Source of the DNA: an uncultured Oscillibacter sp.
GTDB taxonomy: Bacteria; Bacillota; Clostridia; Oscillospirales; Oscillospiraceae
Length of the DNA: 11,146 nucleotides
NCBI GenBank assembly: GCA_910585165.1
Contig: CAJUBX010000076.1
Location: 1 to 11,146 of the forward strand
Direction: 5' to 3'
The translations under genes were made by a program, and so were the position numbers. The notes beneath the pieces were generated by a model. The model searched no databases, had not been told where the DNA came from, and worked only from the letters and a program-made list of their open reading frames with translations. Below are positions 6,556-11,146 of the stretch, piece after piece (position 1 is the stretch's first letter; every line of letters begins with the position of its first letter).

Positions 6556-7320
6556 TCAATCAAACAATGCCGTCTTCACCACGGCAAAGGCCTCTCGCAA
6601 ATAGTAGTTGGCGGTGAGCCACCACCAGGGCAGCTCCGCCGGGATATCCACGGTGCGGAGTCCCTGTTTCTGGGCAATCATGTGGGCCCGGAAGCAGTGG
6701 AAGTCATTGGTCACCACGGCGACGACCGCCGTCTCCGTATCCAGGCCCCATTCTTCCAGCAGGGCCTTGGAATAGCGGAAATTCTCCGCCGTGTTGGTGG
6801 ACCGCTCCTCCAGAAGATATAGGGCGTTCGTCTCCCCGCTGTTGGTCCAAAGGGCCCGGCGCATGGCCTCCGCCTCGGAAATATCCTCTCCGGGGCCCTG
6901 TCCGCCGGAGAGCACCACCGGCACGCCGGGATGGCTTTGGAGATAGTCCGCCGCCGCGCGGATGCGGCTCCACAACGCCGCCGACGGCTCCTCCCCGTTG
7001 ACCCCGGCCCCCAGGACAATTACCGCGTCCACGGGAACGGCGGAGTTGTCCGCCTCCCCCCGGAAGACGACAGCGGCCTCAATGCCAAGCAGAATGGCGA
7101 GGCCCAGGGATAACCCGGCGAAAAAAACCCGCCCGCAGAGCTTTCCGGTCCGGGAGCGCTTTCCCCAGCGGACGGTCAGGATTCCCAGAATCCAGACCGC
7201 CGCCGTTCCAAGGAACAGCCAGCCCGTAAAACGCATCCCGTTTGGGATGACGGCCAGCCCCAGCCCCGCCAGGGCCAGCAGGGCGATAAGGGTTTCTTGC
7301 AGCTTTGCCCGCTTTCTCAC
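6556..7320 (-). CDS. YdcF/DUF218 family membrane protein
   Basis: 254 residues. Hydrophobic segments at about 9-26, 32-50 and 64-86 suggest three membrane spans ahead of a soluble DUF218 domain (about 97-245). DUF218 landmarks are VDAVIVLGAGVN (97-108), SGGQG (138-142), the ERSTNTAEN motif (172-180) and TNDFH (204-208). The family includes E. coli YdcF, SanA and ElyC, which are tied to envelope integrity or bind nucleotide cofactors; the precise reaction is not established. The start is GTG at 7320, whose GTGA overlaps the TGA stop of the upstream ABC-F gene by four bases. GAGGAGG and GGAGAGG lie upstream inside that gene. The stop is TGA. Sharing an operon with ddl and murF fits an envelope role, but that is inference. 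Orientation of the catalytic domain was not determined. Confidence 0.9.
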   Translation of the reverse strand: MRKRAKLQETLIALLALAGLGLAVIPNGMRFTGWLFLGTAAVWILGILTVRWGKRSRTGKLCGRVFFAGLSLGLAILLGIEAAVVFRGEADNSAVPVDAVIVLGAGVNGEEPSAALWSRIRAAADYLQSHPGVPVVLSGGQGPGEDISEAEAMRRALWTNSGETNALYLLEERSTNTAENFRYSKALLEEWGLDTETAVVAVVTNDFHCFRAHMIAQKQGLRTVDIPAELPWWWLTANYYLREAFAVVKTALFD

Positions 7321-9215
7321 GCCTCTCCGGCCTCCTCACTGAGCTGCTCCCAGCGCCCGTAGAGGGCGTTCAGCTCCTCCTGGGCCGCCTCCCGCTCCGC
7401 CGTCAGGGCCGTCAGCTTCTCGTAGTCGCAGGCGGCGGCTTCCATGTCCGCCTCCAGGGCGGCAATCCGCTCCTCCGCCCTGGCCACGTCCCGCTCGCAG
7501 ATGGTCAGCTGGCGCTTCGCGTTCTGCTGGGCCCGGTTTCCCCGGGCGGGGCGCTGGGCCTTTTCCTTCCGGGGCGGCGGAGGCGCGGCCTTTTCCGCCG
7601 CCTCCTGGGCCTTCATCTGCCGGTACTGGGCGAAGCCGCAGGGATAGTCCGTAATGGTTCCGTCCGCCAGCTCCCAAATCCGGGTGGCGAAGCGGTTGAT
7701 GAAATAGCGGTCGTGGCTGACGAACAGCAGCGTCCCGTCGTAGCCCTCCACCGCCTCCTCAATCCACTCCCGGGAGGCGATGTCCAGGTGGTTGGTGGGC
7801 TCGTCCAGGATGAGGAAATTGATCTCCCCGTCCATCAGCATGCAAAGGCGCAGGCGGCTCTGCTCCCCGCCGGAGAGGACGGATACGGGCTTGAATACGT
7901 CCTCCCCCCGGAAGTCATAGGCCGCCAGGCGGTTCCGGGCGCTCTGGGCGGAGAGCCCCCGCTTGGAGGCCATCATATTCTCCACCAGATTCCAGTCCGG
8001 ATGGTCGAAGCGGATGATTTGGGGCAGGTAGGCGGGCTTCACCTGGGGGCCCAGCTTAATGCGGCCTTCGTCGGGATACAGCTCTCCCATAATCATCTTG
8101 ATGAGGGTGGATTTTCCCGTGCCGTTGTCGCCGATGAGGGCGATGCGCTCGCCCCCCTCCGCCTTCAGGGTGATGCTGTCAAACAGGTGCTTGTCCCCGT
8201 AGGACTTGGCCAGGTTCCGAATCCCCAGCACCTCGTCCCCGTGAAACTCGGCGGTGGAGAACCGCGCGTCCATCTTCCTGGCCTTGGAGGGCTTGGCAGT
8301 GGCGCGCATCCGCTCAATCCGCCGCTCGATGTTCACGGCCCGGCGGTAGGTTTTGTCCATGCCCATGAAGGCCCAGAGGCGCAGCTGCTCCGCGGCCTTT
8401 TCCAGCTGCTGGATTTTCGCCTGCTCCTTCTGGTACTGCTTCAGCCGCTCCTGGTAGCGGCGCTCCTTCTCCACGGCGTAGAAGCTGTAGTTCCCGCTGT
8501 AGAACTCGGCCTTTCCGCCTTCAATCTCGATGACCCGGGTGACCACCCGGTCCAGGAAATAGCGGTCGTGGGAGATGGCCAGCACCGTGCCCCGGAAGCC
8601 CCGGATATACTCCTCCAGCCACTCCGTGGCGTGGAGGTCCAGGTGGTTGGTGGGCTCGTCCAGCAGCAGGATGTCCGTATCCTCCAGAATCAGCCGCCCC
8701 AGGTTTACCCGGGTCTTCTCCCCGCCGGAGAGGCTGTCAAAGAGCTGGGCCCGCTGCTCCTGGGAGATGGAGAGGCCGTTGGCGATTTTGTTGACGGCCA
8801 CGTCGGTATCATAGCCGCCGAACACCTCGAACCGCTCCCGGAGGGCCCCGTAGCGCCGCAGAAGGGCAGGGTCCGACTCTCCCGCCGCCATGCGGCCCTC
8901 CAGGGCCGCCATCTCCGCGGCCAGGCTCTCCAGCCGCCGGAAGGCGGAGCGGAGCACGTCCTCCACGGTGTACCCCGCCGGGTAGACGGGAATCTGGGAA
9001 ATCAGGCCTACGCGCCGCCCCTGGCCTATGGAGACCTGGCCCTCGTCCGGCTCCAGCTCGTGGGTCAGTATGCGAAACAGGGTGGTTTTGCCCGCGCCGT
9101 TGCGGCCCAGAAGGCCCACCCGCTCTCCCTGGTCAATCTGAAAGGTCAGGCCGTCCAGGACGCTGCGCCCCACCTCGAAGGACTTGACCAGGGAGTTGAT
9201 CTGTATCTCAATCAT
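7317..9215 (-). CDS. ABC-F family ATPase (ribosome-associated, YdiF/Uup-like)
   Basis: 632 residues with two ATP-binding cassettes and no membrane segments, the ABC-F plan. NBD1: Walker A GRNGAGKT (37-44), signature LSGGE (162-166), Walker B with LLLDEPTNHLD (183-193), switch His216. An arginine- and lysine-rich linker at about 245-318 matches the tRNA-contacting arm. NBD2: GDNGTGKS (362-369), LSGGE (447-451), DEPTNHLD (471-478), His501. A Pro/Lys-rich hinge (about 544-560) leads to a C-terminal coiled coil (about 565-628), as in YdiF and Uup. ABC-F proteins act on the ribosomal E site to resolve stalled or unproductive states. Some confer antibiotic protection, but the C-terminal coiled coil and the housekeeping context favour a general factor. 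ATG 9215 gives the family's usual N-terminus, MIEI..LVKSF. No good Shine-Dalgarno is seen in the 25-bp gap from murF. The stop overlaps the next start. Confidence 0.95.
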   Translation of the reverse strand: MIEIQINSLVKSFEVGRSVLDGLTFQIDQGERVGLLGRNGAGKTTLFRILTHELEPDEGQVSIGQGRRVGLISQIPVYPAGYTVEDVLRSAFRRLESLAAEMAALEGRMAAGESDPALLRRYGALRERFEVFGGYDTDVAVNKIANGLSISQEQRAQLFDSLSGGEKTRVNLGRLILEDTDILLLDEPTNHLDLHATEWLEEYIRGFRGTVLAISHDRYFLDRVVTRVIEIEGGKAEFYSGNYSFYAVEKERRYQERLKQYQKEQAKIQQLEKAAEQLRLWAFMGMDKTYRRAVNIERRIERMRATAKPSKARKMDARFSTAEFHGDEVLGIRNLAKSYGDKHLFDSITLKAEGGERIALIGDNGTGKSTLIKMIMGELYPDEGRIKLGPQVKPAYLPQIIRFDHPDWNLVENMMASKRGLSAQSARNRLAAYDFRGEDVFKPVSVLSGGEQSRLRLCMLMDGEINFLILDEPTNHLDIASREWIEEAVEGYDGTLLFVSHDRYFINRFATRIWELADGTITDYPCGFAQYRQMKAQEAAEKAAPPPPRKEKAQRPARGNRAQQNAKRQLTICERDVARAEERIAALEADMEAAACDYEKLTALTAEREAAQEELNALYGRWEQLSEEAGEA

Positions 9216-9240
9216 AGTGCTTTACCGTTTGCTCTCCCGT

Positions 9241-10617
9241 TTACGTTTCTTGCAGCCGCTCCACCAGCCAGCCGAATTTCATGGCGTGGGAAGCCTTCAC
9301 CAGCATGACGGTTCCCTCCGGGGCCAGCTGCCGCCGCAGCTCCGGCAGGGCCTCCTCCTTCGTTGGGAAGTAGAGGACGGAGCCGCCGCTCAGGGCCACG
9401 CCGTCGGCGATTTTCCCCGCCAGGGCTCCGCTGCCCACGGCGAACACCAGGTCCACCCCCAGCATGGCGGCCAAGGCCCCCATGTTGTAATGCGCCCGGT
9501 TTTTGATGCCGCCCAGCTCCCCCATGTCCCCCAGGACGGCCACCCGCCGCTGGCAGTCCGTCCGGGCCAGAATCTCCAGCGCCGCCGCCACGGACTGGGG
9601 GTTGGCGTTGTAGCAGTCGTCCAGCAGCATCCGCCGCCCCGGCAGGCGGAGGACCCGCATCCGGCTTCCCGCCGGGACGTAGGAGGCGGCTCCCCGGACG
9701 ATTTCCTCCCGGCTGAGGCCCAGGGCCTCTCCCACCGCCGCGGCGATGGCGGCGGCGTAGGCCATGTGCTCCCCGGGGGCGGGAACGTCCAGCACATAGC
9801 GCTCCTTCTCCGTCACCACGGTGCAGCGGATGCCCTCGATTCCAAAGTCGGCGATTTCGGTGATGCGGGCCTGGCAGCGGTCCGACTTGCCGCAGCGGAC
9901 GGTGGGGAAGGGAACCGACACAGTGTCCAGCAGGGCGTCGTCCCCGTTCAGGACGGCCAGGCCGTCCTTTTTCAGGTGGGAGAAAATCTCGCACTTGGCC
10001 TTCAGAATGCCCTCCCGGCTTCCCAAATGCTCGATGTGGGCGTCGCCGATGTTGGAGATGACGGCGATATCCGGCTTTACCATTTCCGTGAGGTATTCGA
10101 TTTCCCCGAAATGGTTCATGCCCGTTTCAATCACCGCCGCCTGGTGCTCCCCGGTCAGCTCCAGCAGGGTAAGGGGGGTTCCGATGTCGTTGTTGTAGCT
10201 CTCCCGGGTTTTCAGCACCTTGAGCTTCGCCCCCAGCACGGCGGCGATCATCTCCTTGGTGGTGGTTTTCCCCACGCTTCCGGTAATTTGGATCACGGGG
10301 ATATGGAACCGGTCCCGGTAGGCGGCGGCCAGGGCCCGGAAGGCCAGGCGGGTGTCCGGAACCTGAATGTAAAATTTATCCTCCCGGAGCGTCTTTGGCA
10401 CGCGGGCGCAGAGGCACCCCGCCGCGCCGCCCTCCAGGGCTGCTTCGATAAAATCGTGGCCGTCGAACCGCTCTCCCACCCAGGGCAGGAACAGGCAGCC
10501 GGGGGTCAGCTTGCGGCTGTCGGTGCAGACTGCGGAGACGGCGGGGGCGTTTTCGCCGGGGTTCAGCCACACGCCGTCCACGGCGGCGGCAATCTGGCGG
10601 GCAGTCATGGGCTCCAT
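9241..10617 (-). CDS. murF: UDP-N-acetylmuramoyl-tripeptide--D-alanyl-D-alanine ligase (MurF)
   Basis: 458 residues, full length for MurF. This cytoplasmic Mur ligase adds D-Ala-D-Ala to the UDP-MurNAc-tripeptide using ATP. Seen in order: N-terminal uracil-binding domain with TDSR (32-35), P-loop GSVGKTTTK (113-121), the MurF hallmark YNNDIGTPLTLL (141-152), ETGMNHFGEI (164-173), GDAHIEHLGS (191-200), the lysine expected to be carbamylated in LKAKCEI (Lys208), DDCYNANP (333-340), and VLGDMGELG (361-369) in the C-terminal domain. The start is ATG 10617 with GGAGAGGA eight bases upstream; a second ATG three codons on is less well placed. It follows ddl, whose product is its substrate, across a spacer holding a fold-back element. 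The stop is TAA. It could be mistaken for MurE or MurC, but the NNDIG motif is specific to MurF. Confidence 0.97.
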   Translation of the reverse strand: MEPMTARQIAAAVDGVWLNPGENAPAVSAVCTDSRKLTPGCLFLPWVGERFDGHDFIEAALEGGAAGCLCARVPKTLREDKFYIQVPDTRLAFRALAAAYRDRFHIPVIQITGSVGKTTTKEMIAAVLGAKLKVLKTRESYNNDIGTPLTLLELTGEHQAAVIETGMNHFGEIEYLTEMVKPDIAVISNIGDAHIEHLGSREGILKAKCEIFSHLKKDGLAVLNGDDALLDTVSVPFPTVRCGKSDRCQARITEIADFGIEGIRCTVVTEKERYVLDVPAPGEHMAYAAAIAAAVGEALGLSREEIVRGAASYVPAGSRMRVLRLPGRRMLLDDCYNANPQSVAAALEILARTDCQRRVAVLGDMGELGGIKNRAHYNMGALAAMLGVDLVFAVGSGALAGKIADGVALSGGSVLYFPTKEEALPELRRQLAPEGTVMLVKASHAMKFGWLVERLQET

Positions 10618-10632
10618 TCCAATCGTCCTCTC

Positions 10633-10663
10633 CGCGCCCGGAGGGGGCGCGCTTTCTTTTTTT
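10633..10663 (+). terminator. Intrinsic-terminator-like hairpin in the murF leader, pointing against the operon
   Basis: The 7-bp stem CGCGCCC (10633-10639) pairs with GGGCGCG (10645-10651) around the loop GGAGG, and is followed on the + strand by CTTTCTTTTTTT. As a + strand RNA this is a textbook Rho-independent terminator, yet no + strand gene precedes it, so it would stop antisense transcripts of murF. In the murF mRNA the same bases form a hairpin with loop CCUCC directly upstream of, and sharing a base with, the ribosome binding site. Confidence 0.6.
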
Positions 10664-10685
10664 CATGTATAGCCGGCACTCTTGG

Positions 10686-10853
10686 TTAAGGAAGCGCTGA
10701 TTAAATCAACATGTGCAGATTTGCGCCAGAAATTTTCATCCGGCAAGGAAGAAAGCCGCAGGAATCCTGACGGATTTCAAGGTTTTCTGACGCAGACCAG
10801 GGGAAATTTATGGCGTAAAGATGTGCGTGGGGATTTATTCAGTGGTTCCTTAA
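10686..10853. mobile_element. MITE-like fold-back element with imperfect terminal inverted repeats
   Basis: The ends 10686-10707 and 10832-10853 are inverted repeats matching at 19 of 22 positions; shared pieces are TTAAGGAA, CTGA and TAAATC. Weaker complementarity continues inward: 39 of 52 positions match by eye to 10737/10802. The centre holds its own hairpin (CCG and CAGG at 10756-10762 with CCTG and CGG at 10766-10773). TTAA at both ends could be a target duplication or part of the repeat. The element is visibly AT-richer than its surroundings and shows no protein family. It starts 22 bp after the ddl stop, on the operon path to murF. Non-autonomous transposon is the best guess; a structured RNA element is the alternative. 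Copy number elsewhere is unknown. Confidence 0.6.
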
Positions 10854-10875
10854 AGAAACAAGAGCCGGGTTTCAG

Positions 10876-11146
10876 TCAGCGGCGTTTGACGTTCAGGGAC
10901 AGCCGCACAATCTCCTCGCACAGCCCGCCGTAGCTGATGCCCACGGCGGCGGCCTCCTGAGGCACGAAGCTGGTGGGAGTCATCCCCGGCAGGGAGTTAA
11001 CCTCCAGGCACCAGAGCTTCCCGTCCTTATCCAGAATCATGTCCGTCCGGGAGTACACCGCAAGCCCCAGGGCCTTGTGGGCCCGGAGGGCCAGCTCCCC
11101 GGCGGCGGCGGCCTCCGCCTCCGTCAGCGGGGCGGGGCAGACCTCC
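10876..11146 (-). CDS. ddl: D-alanine--D-alanine ligase, C-terminal part only
   Basis: The last 89 residues are present; the gene runs off the right edge of the window. Ddl is a cytosolic ATP-grasp enzyme that joins two D-alanines for the peptidoglycan stem peptide. Visible are the CPA motif near the window edge, YSRTDMILD, and the metal- and product-binding LEVNSLPGMTPTSFVPQ, whose Glu and Asn are the second metal-site ligands of the family. The typical Ddl ending GISYGGLCEEIV follows, then a short basic tail and TGA at 10876-10878. A GTG at 11058 is internal, not the start. The residues that separate D-Ala from D-Lac or D-Ser specificity lie outside the window. The next gene downstream is murF, the user of D-Ala-D-Ala, so the pair is a functional unit despite the 258-bp spacer. 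Confidence 0.93.
   Translation of the reverse strand, partial: EVCPAPLTEAEAAAAGELALRAHKALGLAVYSRTDMILDKDGKLWCLEVNSLPGMTPTSFVPQEAAAVGISYGGLCEEIVRLSLNVKRR

Noticed and set aside
6537..6563. TTG start for the flavodoxin, nine codons upstream
   Set aside because: There is no ribosome binding site before it, it overlaps the upstream gene, and it adds charged residues before the first beta strand. GTG 6536 is better placed.
7305..9308. Very long + strand open frame (667 codons) opposite the ABC-F gene
   Set aside because: The minus strand has complete ABC-F motifs in both cassettes. The + strand translation is repetitive Leu/Gly/Val/Gln with no domain.
10666..10671. TATACA as a -10 box for a murF promoter on the minus strand
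   Set aside because: No acceptable -35 sequence lies 16-18 bases upstream; the candidates inside the element's end match TTGACA poorly.
9184..10689. Long + strand open frame (501 codons) opposite murF
   Set aside because: It is antisense to a full set of MurF motifs and has an unlikely composition.
10682..10933. 83-codon + strand open frame through the fold-back element and into the ddl end
   Set aside because: It reads through both inverted repeats and into antisense ddl, shows no protein family and has no convincing start. It is more likely a by-product of the element, though similar translations could exist where the element is repeated.

Overview
The window reads as chromosomal DNA of a high-GC Gram-positive anaerobe. 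The most likely group is the Oscillospiraceae-type Clostridia (Flavonifractor, Pseudoflavonifractor and relatives). The grounds are heavy G/C use at third codon positions, AGGAGG-type ribosome binding sites, ATG/GTG starts, and the style of the MurF, DUF218 and flavodoxin proteins. This placement is an inference; there is no rRNA or tRNA gene here to test it.

Layout. From 1 to 1749 on the + strand is the 3' part of a gene for a Sel1-repeat solenoid protein: fifteen 36-residue repeats and a basic tail, with the 5' end outside the window. A strong bidirectional hairpin terminator at 1754-1786 separates it from a convergent block of eight minus-strand genes. In transcription order, right to left, these are: ddl (only the C-terminus is in the window), a spacer of about 258 bp, murF, an ABC-F ATPase, a DUF218/YdcF membrane protein, a flavodoxin, prfA (release factor 1), a fused Sua5/TsaC-CoaE protein, and an M18 aminopeptidase. 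From murF to the aminopeptidase the genes are separated by 13-45 bp or overlap, so they look like one operon. It joins peptidoglycan precursor synthesis (D-Ala-D-Ala ligation, then its addition to the UDP-MurNAc-tripeptide) to translation functions (ABC-F ribosome factor, RF1, t6A synthesis) and CoA synthesis.

The most interesting parts are these. (1) A fold-back element at 10686-10853 between ddl and murF has imperfect terminal inverted repeats, TTAA at both ends and an AT-richer composition. All six of its transition-type mismatches in the outer 52 bp are G-U compatible on only one strand. It looks like a MITE or a structured RNA element. (2) The threonylcarbamoyl-AMP synthase and dephospho-CoA kinase are fused in one 555-residue reading frame. 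(3) Release factor 1 has Gln where the stop-codon-contacting His normally sits, plus several unusual residues in a conserved C-terminal block. (4) The Sel1 protein has a higher-order four-repeat period and regularly spaced cysteines. No CRISPR array, phage gene, transposase or tRNA/rRNA gene was seen. Apart from the 258-bp spacer there is no long non-coding stretch.
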